DNA from: Desulfopila sp. IMCC35006
Lineage (GTDB): Bacteria > Desulfobacterota > Desulfobulbia > Desulfobulbales > Desulfocapsaceae
Length of the DNA stretch: 64,000 nucleotides
Reading direction: 5' to 3'
Assembly: GCF_005116645.1 (NCBI RefSeq)
Contig: NZ_SWCM01000007.1
Location: forward strand, 62,001-126,000
The translations under genes were made by a program, and so were the position numbers. Positions 56,159 through 64,000 of this stretch are shown here, one piece after another. Below the pieces are notes generated by a model. The model did not search any database. It had not been told where the DNA came from and saw nothing but the letters and a program-made list of their open reading frames with translations. Each line of letters starts with the position of its first letter. The stretch's first letter is position 1.

Positions 56159-57269
56159 ATGGCTATTGAAACCGGTGCAGCAGTATCCAAACAGAAACTT
56201 GTTGATTTGAAAGTCCGTTTGCTCGCTCTCAAGGAGCATCTTTGACTTAGCTGCCAAAAAGGACCGGCTTGAGGCTCTGGAGCGACAGACCCTTGCCCCC
56301 GGATTCTGGAACGATGCCGAAGCGGCAACGGTCATCCAGAAAGAGCACGGTCAGCTTCAGGAAATTATTGCCGGCTGGAATGCACGGTGGAAAGAGCTTG
56401 AGGATACGGAACTCTTCCTGGAAATGGTCATGGAAGAGAAGGACGCCGAACTGGAGCAGGAGATCGCCGAGAAAATTGCCACCATGGAAAAAGACCTGGG
56501 CCTGGCTGAACTGGAGTGCATGTTCAACGGAGAGCATGACAACAGCAATGCCATCATGTCCATCCATGCGGGGGCCGGGGGGACCGAGGCGCAGGACTGG
56601 GTGGAGATCCTTATGCGCATGTATCTCCGCTGGGCGGAAATCCGGGGCCTTAAAACAGATATTCTCGACTATCTGGCCGGTGATGAAGCCGGGACCAAAA
56701 GTGTTACCATCATGTTCAAGGGGAGAAACAGTTATGGCTATCTCCGTTCCGAGCTGGGTATTCACCGGCTGGTGCGCATTTCCCCCTTTGATGCCAGCGG
56801 ACGTCGACATACGTCCTTTGCCTCGGTCATGGTTTTACCGGAGCTCGACGATTCCATTACCGTCGATATCGACGATAAGGACCTGCGCATCGATACCTAC
56901 CGTTCCAGCGGGGCGGGAGGACAGCATGTCAATAAAACCGATTCGGCGATCCGCATTACCCATCTGCCGACAGGGATAGTTGTACAGTGTCAGAATGAAC
57001 GTTCCCAGCACAGCAACAAGGCGACGGCCATGAAAATGCTGACCGCCCAGCTGTATGAAATGGAAAAACAGAAACAGGCGGAACAAAGTGAAGGTTTGTC
57101 CGGAGACAAGAAGGGGATCTCCTGGGGGAGTCAGATCCGATCGTATGTGCTGCAGCCCTATCGTCTGATCAAGGACCACCGTACCGAGCACGAAACTGGT
57201 AATGTCGATGCGGTCCTTGACGGAAATCTCGATCCGTTTATCAAGGCATATCTGCTTCTGGGAAAGTGA
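56159..57269 (+). CDS. prfB: Peptide chain release factor 2, with programmed +1 frameshift
   Basis: Reads UGA and UAA stop codons on the ribosome. Codons 56159-56242 give the first 28 residues, then an in-frame TGA (56243-56245); translation continues in the +1 frame from 56244 to the TAA/TGA end, about 369 residues in all. Motifs are SPF (about 208-210, stop-codon recognition) and GGQ (about 253-255, SSGAGGQHVNKTDSA, peptide release). The start has an AAGG ribosome site and follows lnt by 40 bases. The frameshift makes production self-limiting: high RF2 terminates at the internal UGA. Confidence 0.97.
56231..56246 (+). promoter_or_regulatory. RF2 programmed frameshift signal
   Basis: AAGGAG (56231-56236, internal Shine-Dalgarno-like), three bases, then CTT TGA C. 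This is the standard prfB slip site, with CTT as the P-site codon, TGA as the poorly terminated stop and C as the following base. Confidence 0.95.
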
Positions 57270-57288
57270 GCCTGCTGCAGGATAAAAG

Positions 57289-57318
57289 AAAGGCCGACTC
57301 CGGCAGGAGTCGGCCTTT
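57289..57318. terminator. Bidirectional terminator between prfB and ald
   Basis: A perfect 13-bp stem (57289-57301 with 57306-57318) and a 4-base loop, with A-rich sequence on one side and TTT on the other, lie between the converging genes. Confidence 0.85.
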
Positions 57319-57335
57319 GCAGTTTCCCGCTGTTG

Positions 57336-58451
57336 TTACTTGAGTACTTCGGCAACCGGGGTATACTTCAGCCCAAAAGCTTCAGCAACACCCTTATAGG
57401 TTACTTTACCGTCAACCACATTGAGGCCGAGCGCGATCTCTTCATTTTCAAGAGCACTCTTCTTCCATCCTTTATTGGCAATCTGCACCGCATAGGGAAG
57501 GGTTGCGTTGGTAAGCGCCAGGGTCGAAGTTATCGCTACCGCCCCGGGCATATTGGCAACACAGTAGTGAACCACTCCATCAACCGTGAAGACCGGATTG
57601 TCGTGGCTGGTCGCTTTTGACGTTTCAAAACAACCGCCCTGGTCGATGGCCACATCGACCATGACAGCACCTTTTTTCATGACCTTCAGCATATCCCTGG
57701 TGACCAGCTTGGGCGCCTTCGCTCCAGGAATAAGTACGGCACCGATAACCAGATCCGCCTGGGCCAGCAGTTCCCGCAGTTTCGGCACGCTGCTCATGAT
57801 CGGAAAGCAGTTGCTCGGCATGACTTCGCGCAGATAGCGCAGGCGATCAAGATTGGTGTCGAGCAGATAGACCTTGCCGCCAAGTCCACAGGCCAGGAGT
57901 GCCGCATTAATGCCGACGACGCCGCCGCCGATTACGACTACTGTTCCCGGTTCAACACCGGGAACACCGCCAAGAAGAATACCCCGGCCGCCTTTGGTCA
58001 TTTGCAGGTAATTGGCACCTTCCTGCGCGGCCATCCGCCCGGCAACTTCACTCATGGGAGTGAGCAGTGGCAGGGAGCCGTCTTTTTTCTGGATGGTTTC
58101 ATAGGCGATATTGACCGATCCTGCTTTAATGAGAGCATTGGTCTGTTGTTCGTCGGCTGCGAGGTGGAGATAGGTGAAGACAATCTGATCCTTGCGGATA
58201 AGGTCATATTCCTGCGGTTGTGGCTCCTTGACATGCATAACCATATCCGCTTTCTGGTAAATTTCCGCAGCTGTATCAACGATAGTGGCGCCTGCCTGCT
58301 GGTACTCGGCGTCAGAGAACCCGCTGCCTTTACCGGCATTTTTTTCGACAAGTATCTGGTGATTGTTGTGGATCATGACCTCGACGCCGGCCGGGGTCAT
58401 GCTCACTCTGTTCTCAGCAATTTTAATTTCTTTCAGAATTCCGACGATCAT
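57336..58451 (-). CDS. ald: Alanine dehydrogenase
   Basis: A 371-residue NAD-dependent enzyme converting L-alanine to pyruvate and ammonia, and back. Motifs: MIVGILKEIKIAENRVSMTP at the start, MVMHVKEPQ with the pyruvate-binding Lys, TYLHLAADE with the catalytic His, the nucleotide site VVVIGGGVVGINAAL, and VDVAIDQGGC. Length matches the family. AGGAG precedes the ATG. An Lrp-like regulator lies 27 bases upstream on the same strand, so local regulation by an amino acid is likely. Confidence 0.96.
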   Translation of the reverse strand: MIVGILKEIKIAENRVSMTPAGVEVMIHNNHQILVEKNAGKGSGFSDAEYQQAGATIVDTAAEIYQKADMVMHVKEPQPQEYDLIRKDQIVFTYLHLAADEQQTNALIKAGSVNIAYETIQKKDGSLPLLTPMSEVAGRMAAQEGANYLQMTKGGRGILLGGVPGVEPGTVVVIGGGVVGINAALLACGLGGKVYLLDTNLDRLRYLREVMPSNCFPIMSSVPKLRELLAQADLVIGAVLIPGAKAPKLVTRDMLKVMKKGAVMVDVAIDQGGCFETSKATSHDNPVFTVDGVVHYCVANMPGAVAITSTLALTNATLPYAVQIANKGWKKSALENEEIALGLNVVDGKVTYKGVAEAFGLKYTPVAEVLK

Positions 58452-58478
58452 GATGTTCTCCTGTTTGTAAATGATTGG

Positions 58479-58922
58479 TTAAAGTATGTATGGCACTTTA
58501 AGGTTGTATCCCTGGTAGACGATGAAGCTTTCGACGGTTTGCACGTCCTCGACTTTGGCCACCTGCTCAGTGATGAATTCAAGAAGGGTGTAGTCACGGC
58601 CGAGCAGGACCTGCAGGATGATGTCGTATCTGCCGGTAACGATACCCGCCGATACTACCCCTTTTAAATTGCTGAACGCTTCAGCCTTTTTCTGCAATTC
58701 CATGGTTTTCAGTTTAATTCCAAGGTAAAGCAGGTTGTGTCCGGCAAGGGCGTCGATCTGCACCGTACCGGAAAACTTTAAAATTCCTTCTTCAATGAGT
58801 TTGTTGACCCGGCTCCGAATAGTGTTTTCGGTGAGGGACAGGTCGTCGGCGATGACTTTGTAGGATTTCCTGCCGTCTTTCAAATGGCGGAGAATTGCGA
58901 TATTGGTTTCATCTACATCCAT
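58479..58922 (-). CDS. Lrp/AsnC-family transcriptional regulator
   Basis: A 147-residue protein with an N-terminal helix-turn-helix (ETNIAILRHLKDGRKSYKVIADDLSLTENTIRSRVNKL region) and a C-terminal RAM ligand-binding domain (GRYDIILQVLLGRDYTLLEFI). The ATG at 58922 is preceded by AGGAG at a slightly long spacing and starts just before the HTH; 29 upstream codons are probably not translated. It is very likely the regulator of the adjacent alanine dehydrogenase, as ald is commonly controlled by such proteins. Confidence 0.9.
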   Translation of the reverse strand: MDVDETNIAILRHLKDGRKSYKVIADDLSLTENTIRSRVNKLIEEGILKFSGTVQIDALAGHNLLYLGIKLKTMELQKKAEAFSNLKGVVSAGIVTGRYDIILQVLLGRDYTLLEFITEQVAKVEDVQTVESFIVYQGYNLKVPYIL

Positions 58923-59242
58923 GCACTTTTTGCTCCTGGCAAGAAATATTGCCGAAAAACTGGTTTGATAATAGATGAGATAAAATACGATTATTTGCGT
59001 AAAAGTCAAAATAAAAACATGAAAAATTATAAAAACCGCAATTTAAGTCGTTTTTTGCAGCCAGGGGATAACGTTTTTGAAAGGCTGATCAGGAGTTGCT
59101 GCGACTCCATGGTGAACAGTCACGTAATACACCACAACAAGACGGTCTTCCCTCAGGATTGCGTGGGGGGCCAGTGGAACAGGGGGATTGGATCTTCCGG
59201 CAAGGGCGAACCACGCTTGGCAGCACTGGTGCGCAGCTTCCG
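58923..59242. other. Gap between the Lrp-like gene and the nqrM-like gene
   Basis: About 320 bases with the AT-rich promoter zone of the Lrp-like gene near 58930-59040. The rest has no feature I can support; a plus-strand frame across it (58884-59348) lacks any family resemblance. Confidence 0.3.
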
Positions 59243-59467
59243 TTATTTTTGGCAGCTTGCCGGCAATGCACCGGTTTTTTTGGTTTTCAGCGCCTGTGCC
59301 AGTAACTGGGAACTACAGCAGTCGCACATGGCTCCGCCGCTTTCGTGACACATGCCGGTCAAGCCGTGGTTGGTACGGTTCTGGCGTCTCTTGCAGTAGC
59401 TGAGCAGAATCACCATTGTCAGTAGGAGAGAGAAGGTGATACAGAGAGTTATGAAATAGATTATCAT
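59243..59467 (-). CDS. nqrM: Small cysteine-rich membrane protein, NqrM-like
   Basis: 74 residues: one N-terminal TM helix (about 3-23), a basic patch CKRRQNR, then a short cysteine cluster GMCHESGGAMCDCC. This layout (one TM, then clustered Cys) and the place directly downstream of nqrF match NqrM, which helps deliver iron for NQR maturation. The match is from layout, not a close sequence match, so the call is tentative. It lies 91 bases after nqrF. ApbE, often found between nqrF and nqrM, is absent here. Confidence 0.5.
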   Translation of the reverse strand: MIIYFITLCITFSLLLTMVILLSYCKRRQNRTNHGLTGMCHESGGAMCDCCSSQLLAQALKTKKTGALPASCQK

Positions 59468-59558
59468 AAATCCAATGTAATCATTTTATAAAAGATTGCC
59501 GTCCTGAGCTTGTATGTGCTCACCGGGTATCCCGGTAACCGGATGAATTGTCATGGTA

Positions 59559-60779
59559 TTATCCGCCGAAATCATCAAAATGAATGTTTTCCGGCTCCAC
59601 ACCAAGATTGTCGAGCATCTCGAACACTGCCTGGTTCATCATCGGCGGACCGCACAGGTAATAATTAATATCTTCCGGGGCGGGATGGTCTTTCAGGTAC
59701 TGATCGTACAGCACCATATGAATAAAACCGGCGTGCCCTGTCCAGTTGTCTTCCGGAAGGGGGTCGGAAAGTGCCAGGTGAAAGGTAAAATTATCATGGT
59801 TTTTCTCAATTTCCAGGAATTCGTCGGTATAGAAAACTTCCTTCAGGCTTCTGCCGCCGTACCAGAAAGAGACCTTGCGTGTGGTCTTTTTGGCCTTGAA
59901 AAGATCAAAAATATGGCTGCGTAAAGGGGCCATGCCGGCGCCGCCGCCAACGAGGATGATTTCCGAGTCGCTGTCATCCATGAAAAACTCGCCAAAGGGG
60001 CCGCTGATCGTGACATCATCGCCCGGCTTGAGATTGAAGACATATGAAGAAACCTGCCCGGGTGGAATTTCAGTCTTTCCGGGCGGCGGACTGGCGATAC
60101 GCACGTTCAGTTTGATGATGCCTTTCTCGCCTGGATAGTTTGCCATCGAGTAGGCCCTGGTCACCGGATTGTAGACGTGGGATCTATACTGAAACATCTT
60201 GAATTTGGTCCAGTCGGCAAGAAACCGCTCGTCGATCTCAAAGTTCTGGTATTCCAGGGTGTGGGGCGGGACTTCAATCTGGATGTACCCGCCAGCCTTG
60301 AAATCGACCGTTTCTCCTTCCGGCAGGCCAATCACCAGTTCCTTGATAAAGGTGGCGACATTGTTATTGGAGAGTACCTTGCACTGCCATTTTTTTGCCT
60401 CGAGCATTTCCGGGGGGATAACGATGTCCAGATCTCTTTTAACGGCAACCTGGCAGGAAAGACGTACGCCCTGCCTGGCATCACGATTGTTGACTTTTCC
60501 TCTTTCAGTCGGGAGAATGGAGCCTCCGCCGTCCCTGACGATGCAGCGGCATTGGCCGCAACTGCCGCCACCGCCACAGGCAGACGAGAGGATGATGCCC
60601 TCCTCCGCCAGAGTTGTCAGCAGTTTTCCGCCGGGTTTTGCCTGAATTTTTTTATCCTCGTTGATCAGAATGGTGATTTCGCCACTGGGCAGCAGTGTCC
60701 GTTTGGCGACAACAATAATAGTGACCAGGAGGAGTTGAAGAGCCAGAAAGCAGCCCACACCGTAATATATTTCCGTCAT
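59559..60779 (-). CDS. nqrF: Na+-translocating NADH:quinone reductase subunit F
   Basis: A 406-residue NADH-oxidising subunit. It has an N-terminal TM helix (about 6-28), a 2Fe-2S domain with [12 protein letters not shown] and a fourth Cys in RLSCQV, an FAD site at [11 protein letters not shown], and an NADH site with [13 protein letters not shown] and YYLCGPPMM. It ends at FGG. The ATG at 60779 follows a GGGGAGA-like site 22 bases after nqrE; the frame is open 19 codons further upstream. It is the electron input of the NQR complex. Confidence 0.97.
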   Translation of the reverse strand: MTEIYYGVGCFLALQLLLVTIIVVAKRTLLPSGEITILINEDKKIQAKPGGKLLTTLAEEGIILSSACGGGGSCGQCRCIVRDGGGSILPTERGKVNNRDARQGVRLSCQVAVKRDLDIVIPPEMLEAKKWQCKVLSNNNVATFIKELVIGLPEGETVDFKAGGYIQIEVPPHTLEYQNFEIDERFLADWTKFKMFQYRSHVYNPVTRAYSMANYPGEKGIIKLNVRIASPPPGKTEIPPGQVSSYVFNLKPGDDVTISGPFGEFFMDDSDSEIILVGGGAGMAPLRSHIFDLFKAKKTTRKVSFWYGGRSLKEVFYTDEFLEIEKNHDNFTFHLALSDPLPEDNWTGHAGFIHMVLYDQYLKDHPAPEDINYYLCGPPMMNQAVFEMLDNLGVEPENIHFDDFGG

Positions 60780-60801
60780 TGTCTGCGTCTCCCCAGTACC
60801 G

Positions 60802-61410
60802 TCACATTTCCATCCCGGCCAGTCCCATAAAGGCAATGGCCATCAGTCCTACCGAGATAAAGGTCAGCCCGAGGCCTTTCAGCCCTGCAGGTGGGTCGGC
60901 GTATTCCAGCCTTTCTCTGATCCCTCCCAGACAGACTACGGCGAGGAAAAAGCCGGCTCCCGAACCAAAACCGTAAGCGATAGATTCACCAAAGGTATAG
61001 TCTCGTTCAACCATGAACAGGGTTCCGCCGAAGATGGCGCAGTTGACGGTCAAGAGAGGCAGGAAAATCCCCAGGGTGTTGTAAAGTGTCGGTATAAAAC
61101 GATCGAGAAACATCTCCAGAATCTGTACGACTGCGGCGATAATGGCAATGTAGGTGAGCAGTCCGAGAAAACTGAGATCGAGGTCCGGCTGCCCGGCCCA
61201 GGCCAGGGCTCCTGGTTTGAGCACATAGGTGAGGATCAGATTATTAATAGGGACGGTTATTACCTGGATGACCAGTACCGCAGCGCCGAGTCCGATGGCG
61301 CTTTTTACCTGTTTGGAGATAGCCATAAAGGTGCACATGCCGAGGAAAAAGCTCAGCGGCAGGTTCTCCAGAAAGATAGACCGGATAATGATATCAAAAT
61401 AGTGCGACAT
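60802..61410 (-). CDS. nqrE: Na+-translocating NADH:quinone reductase subunit E
   Basis: A 202-residue integral membrane subunit of about six TM helices, starting [20 protein letters not shown], with the conserved FLGMCTFMA and [22 protein letters not shown]. The two half-repeats each carry a cysteine (CTF and NCAI) that binds the iron centre with NqrD. Its start overlaps the nqrD stop by 1 base (TGATG). Confidence 0.97.
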   Translation of the reverse strand: MSHYFDIIIRSIFLENLPLSFFLGMCTFMAISKQVKSAIGLGAAVLVIQVITVPINNLILTYVLKPGALAWAGQPDLDLSFLGLLTYIAIIAAVVQILEMFLDRFIPTLYNTLGIFLPLLTVNCAIFGGTLFMVERDYTFGESIAYGFGSGAGFFLAVVCLGGIRERLEYADPPAGLKGLGLTFISVGLMAIAFMGLAGMEM

Positions 61411-62033
61411 CAGTCTTTCTCCTGTTGTTTGGGATCCATGGTTCTCAGGAGCCAGATGAGCAGGGCAATGAGGAAAAACGCACTGGCCGGCAGGACCAGC
61501 ATGCCATTGCGGATATACCAGCCGTCGTTGGTGCTCAGCGGCAGAATCACATGGCCAAAGATACTGCCCGACCCGAGCAGCTCACGGACAAAGGCCACCG
61601 ACATAAGAATAAAACCATAGCCGAGCCCGTTGCCGATTCCGTCGAAAAAGCTGGATATCGGTGGATTGGACATGGCAAAGCCCTCAGCACGGCCCATGAC
61701 GATGCAGTTGGTGATAATGAGGCCGACATAGATCGACAGCTGTTTGGACAGTCCGAAAAAATAGGCTTTCAAAATCTGATCGACAATGATGACCAGGGTG
61801 GCAATGACCATTATCTGCAGACCGATCCGCACACTGTTGGGGATCTGGTAGCGGACGATGCTGATGGTCATACTGGAAAAAGCGACCACCAGAGTGACGC
61901 AGATCGACATGACGAAAGCCGTGGTCATCTGGCCGGTGGTCGCCAGTGCCGAGCAGATGCCAAGCACCAGCAGCGCTATGGGATTTCGTTCAAATATGGA
62001 GCGGGAGATCAGCTCCATCTTGGTCTCAGCCAT
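61410..62033 (-). CDS. nqrD: Na+-translocating NADH:quinone reductase subunit D
   Basis: A 207-residue membrane subunit with six TM helices. Conserved parts are [21 protein letters not shown] and [19 protein letters not shown]. It pairs with NqrE around the intramembrane iron centre. Its start overlaps the nqrC stop by 8 bases. Confidence 0.97.
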   Translation of the reverse strand: MAETKMELISRSIFERNPIALLVLGICSALATTGQMTTAFVMSICVTLVVAFSSMTISIVRYQIPNSVRIGLQIMVIATLVIIVDQILKAYFFGLSKQLSIYVGLIITNCIVMGRAEGFAMSNPPISSFFDGIGNGLGYGFILMSVAFVRELLGSGSIFGHVILPLSTNDGWYIRNGMLVLPASAFFLIALLIWLLRTMDPKQQEKD

Positions 62034-62808
62034 GAATGTTCTCCTTCTTTAACCGGGCAAAAAAAGGTTTGAAACCATGTTCTCCAAACCAGAATTCCAT
62101 AAGATTGTTAACGCCTTTGGTGGTAAGAGTCGCCCCCGACAGCCCGTCGATCTCGTGGAGCCTGGCTGGTCCTTCGCCTGCTGCTTTGCCTTTGACGAAT
62201 TGCAGGTCGATGTCGCCACTGTCGTTATATATCTCTTTTCCCTGCCAGCCTTTCTGCCATCGGCGGTTTTCCACTTCCCCTCCCAGGCCCGGTGTTTCGC
62301 CATGCTCATAGAAGGATACGCCGCGAATGGTGTTCAAATCGCCGTCGAGGGCAACATAGGCATACATGGTCGACCAGAGCCCCTTGCCCCGTACCGGCAG
62401 GATAATCTGTTCGATCTTGTCTCCTTGCCTGACCAGGTAGACAAGAGAATATTTTTCCAGACGCCGCAGTCTGGCAATGTCTTCCTCATTGCTCAATTTC
62501 CGTCCTGTAGCATCGGACAATGCCGCTTTCAGTTGCTTGTAGGATTCCGGTTTGATCGTCTCTTCCGGCACAAATTTTCCGGAGGCCAGCTCAATTATCT
62601 TCGTTTCTATGGGCGCAAACATCTGGTCGATGGTCTTGCCTTCCTGGTACAATCCTGCGGCGTAGAGGATATTTTTCTTTCGGTCGAGATCCCGGTTGGC
62701 CTCCTGCTGCGGCCGCAGCCCGACTGCCGCTGCCGCGACCAGGGCTGAGCAGACAAAGGCCAGAACAAGTACAGAATAAAAAGGTTTAGCAGCGTTTTCT
62801 TCAGCCAT
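62026..62808 (-). CDS. nqrC: Na+-translocating NADH:quinone reductase subunit C
   Basis: About 260 residues: one TM helix near the N-terminus and a large periplasmic domain with the FMN attachment motif SGATLTTKG (Thr-linked FMN, fitted by ApbE) and [10 protein letters not shown]. The ATG at 62808 is chosen because it gives the expected N-terminus ([20 protein letters not shown]) and is preceded by AAGGA; the frame is open 22 codons more. It overlaps the nqrB end by 8 bases. Confidence 0.95.
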   Translation of the reverse strand: MAEENAAKPFYSVLVLAFVCSALVAAAAVGLRPQQEANRDLDRKKNILYAAGLYQEGKTIDQMFAPIETKIIELASGKFVPEETIKPESYKQLKAALSDATGRKLSNEEDIARLRRLEKYSLVYLVRQGDKIEQIILPVRGKGLWSTMYAYVALDGDLNTIRGVSFYEHGETPGLGGEVENRRWQKGWQGKEIYNDSGDIDLQFVKGKAAGEGPARLHEIDGLSGATLTTKGVNNLMEFWFGEHGFKPFFARLKKENIHG

Positions 62809-64000
62809 GACGAAGCATCCTTCTCTTGATGTTGGCCTGGATAACAAAGTAGTCAAAGAGCGGGGCAAAGACATTGCCGAGGAGAATGGCCAGCATGACT
62901 CCTTCCGGATAGGCCGGGTTGGCCACCCGGATCATGATGGCCAGTATCCCGATCAGCAGGCCGTAGAGCCACTGACCCGTACGGGTATGGGCCGCGGAGA
63001 CCGGGTCGGTGGCCATAAAAACCAGGCCAAAGGCCAATCCGCCCAGAACGAGATGCCAGTGCGGTGGGATTGACCACAGAGGGTTCACATCACTGCCGAT
63101 AAAATAAAAATACGAGCTGCACAGCAATGCGCCGATAAGAGTCGAAGCCATAACCCGCCAGGGGGCAATCCGGGTGATCAGCAGAATAAAGGCACCGATC
63201 AGGCAGGCAAGCGTCGATGTTTCGCCCATGGAACCGGGGATGGTGCCGAGAAAGGACTGGGCCCAGGTCATATGGACCGAATTGAGCACTTGAACGGCCT
63301 GGCCGGGCTGCGCTGCGGCAACCTGAGCCAGCGCGGTTGCCCCGGAGACGCCGTCGACTGCGGTCCATACCATGTCGCCGGTCATCTGCGCCGGATAGGC
63401 AAAATAAATAAAGGCCCGTGAGGCCAGGGCCGGGTTCATGAAGTTGCGGCCCACTCCGCCAAAAGCCTCTTTCACAAAAATCAGTCCGAAACTGATGCCC
63501 ACCGCCACCTGCCAGAGGGGGATAGTCGCGGGCAAGGTCAGGGTGAAAAGCAGACCGGTTACCGTAAAGGCCTCGGAAAACTCATGGCCGCGAATTATAT
63601 TGAACAACCCCTCCCAAAACGCTCCGACGACCATAGTCACCATATATACAGGCAGAAAATAGAGGGAACCGTGCAGGAAATTCGAGACCAGGCTGTTCGG
63701 GTCGCAGCCGACCGGTGCCATGAGGGCGCCACGCCAGCCAGCAGGTCCGGCAAGCCCCATCGCCTCGATGATCAAATTAGCCTGGTAGCCGGTATTCCAC
63801 ATGGCCATAAGGGTGCAGGGTACGAGGGCGATGAGCACTGTGGTCATGATCCGCTTCAGGTCCATCGAGTCCCGGACATGGGGGGCAATCTTGGTGGTCT
63901 GGTTCGAGCCGAACAGGATGGTGTCAACCGCCTCGTAAAGCGGGTACCAGCGTGCAAAGCGGCCGCCTTTCTGGAAATGACGTCCGGCATCTTCCATGAT
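62801..64000 (-). CDS. nqrB: Na+-translocating NADH:quinone reductase subunit B (5' end outside window)
   Basis: About 399 residues visible of the main membrane subunit, with HVRDSMDLKRIM, VKEAFGGVGRNFMNPALA, the FMN site DGVSGATALAQ, HWHLVLGGLAFGLVFMATDPVSA and NPAYPEGVMLAILLGNVFAPL. Compared with Vibrio NqrB about eight residues are missing at the front, so the ATG at 63997 is probably internal and the gene continues past the right edge. nqrA would be expected just beyond. Confidence 0.95.
   Translation of the reverse strand: MMEDAGRHFQKGGRFARWYPLYEAVDTILFGSNQTTKIAPHVRDSMDLKRIMTTVLIALVPCTLMAMWNTGYQANLIIEAMGLAGPAGWRGALMAPVGCDPNSLVSNFLHGSLYFLPVYMVTMVVGAFWEGLFNIIRGHEFSEAFTVTGLLFTLTLPATIPLWQVAVGISFGLIFVKEAFGGVGRNFMNPALASRAFIYFAYPAQMTGDMVWTAVDGVSGATALAQVAAAQPGQAVQVLNSVHMTWAQSFLGTIPGSMGETSTLACLIGAFILLITRIAPWRVMASTLIGALLCSSYFYFIGSDVNPLWSIPPHWHLVLGGLAFGLVFMATDPVSAAHTRTGQWLYGLLIGILAIMIRVANPAYPEGVMLAILLGNVFAPLFDYFVIQANIKRRMLRHG

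Noticed and set aside
58884-59348. 154-codon plus-strand open frame between the Lrp-like and nqrM-like genes
   Set aside because: Overlaps both flanking genes on the opposite strand and has no recognisable features.
1-64000. CRISPR arrays, integrases, transposases or phage genes
   Set aside because: No regularly spaced repeats and no such protein motifs were seen; only the small palindromic element suggests mobility.

Overview
The window looks like chromosome of a Gram-negative, respiring, chemotactic bacterium with a large cyclic-di-GMP network. Na+-translocating NADH:quinone reductase genes, an acetyl-CoA carboxylase made of a fused alpha/beta carboxyltransferase plus a divergent biotin carboxylase, a pair of 'rSAM/selenodomain-associated' transferases and many hybrid histidine kinases suggest Desulfobacterota, perhaps near Desulfobulbales. 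That placement is inferred from gene families remembered, not from a marker-gene search.

Layout. 1-20 kb is mainly housekeeping and transport, mostly on the minus strand: a partial EamA exporter, an MFS exporter, a ClC channel with CBS domains, a fungal-type chorismate synthase, another EamA exporter, a SthA-like transhydrogenase, a Cache chemoreceptor, a tightly overlapped YnjB-type ABC import operon headed by an HDOD-GGDEF gene and followed by a phosphotransferase and two small transferases, a SIMPL-domain protein, tRNA-Ser(CGA) and a third full EamA exporter.

20.6-49.2 kb is a plus-strand signalling island. It has four sensor modules: (1) TonB-dependent receptor, YfiR-like protein, CHASE8-like hybrid kinase; (2) the same three genes followed directly by a REC-PAS-GGDEF-EAL protein; (3) a PstS-like binding protein, a hybrid kinase and a second REC-PAS-GGDEF-EAL protein; (4) a TolC-family channel, four PhnD-like binding proteins (one internally deleted) and a HAMP-PAS hybrid kinase. 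All share the plan 'outer-membrane or periplasmic component, then phosphorelay kinase', and two end in a bifunctional c-di-GMP protein. In the known YfiBNR system YfiR inhibits a CHASE8-GGDEF cyclase. Here the cyclase output appears to have been moved to a separate phosphorylatable protein. A decayed chemoreceptor and a palindromic MITE-like element lie within the island.

49-64 kb returns to housekeeping: accDA fusion and accC (minus), a CorC-like CBS protein, lnt, and prfB with its programmed frameshift (plus), an Lrp-like regulator with alanine dehydrogenase (minus), and an nqrBCDEF operon with an nqrM-like gene (minus), running off the right end inside nqrB.
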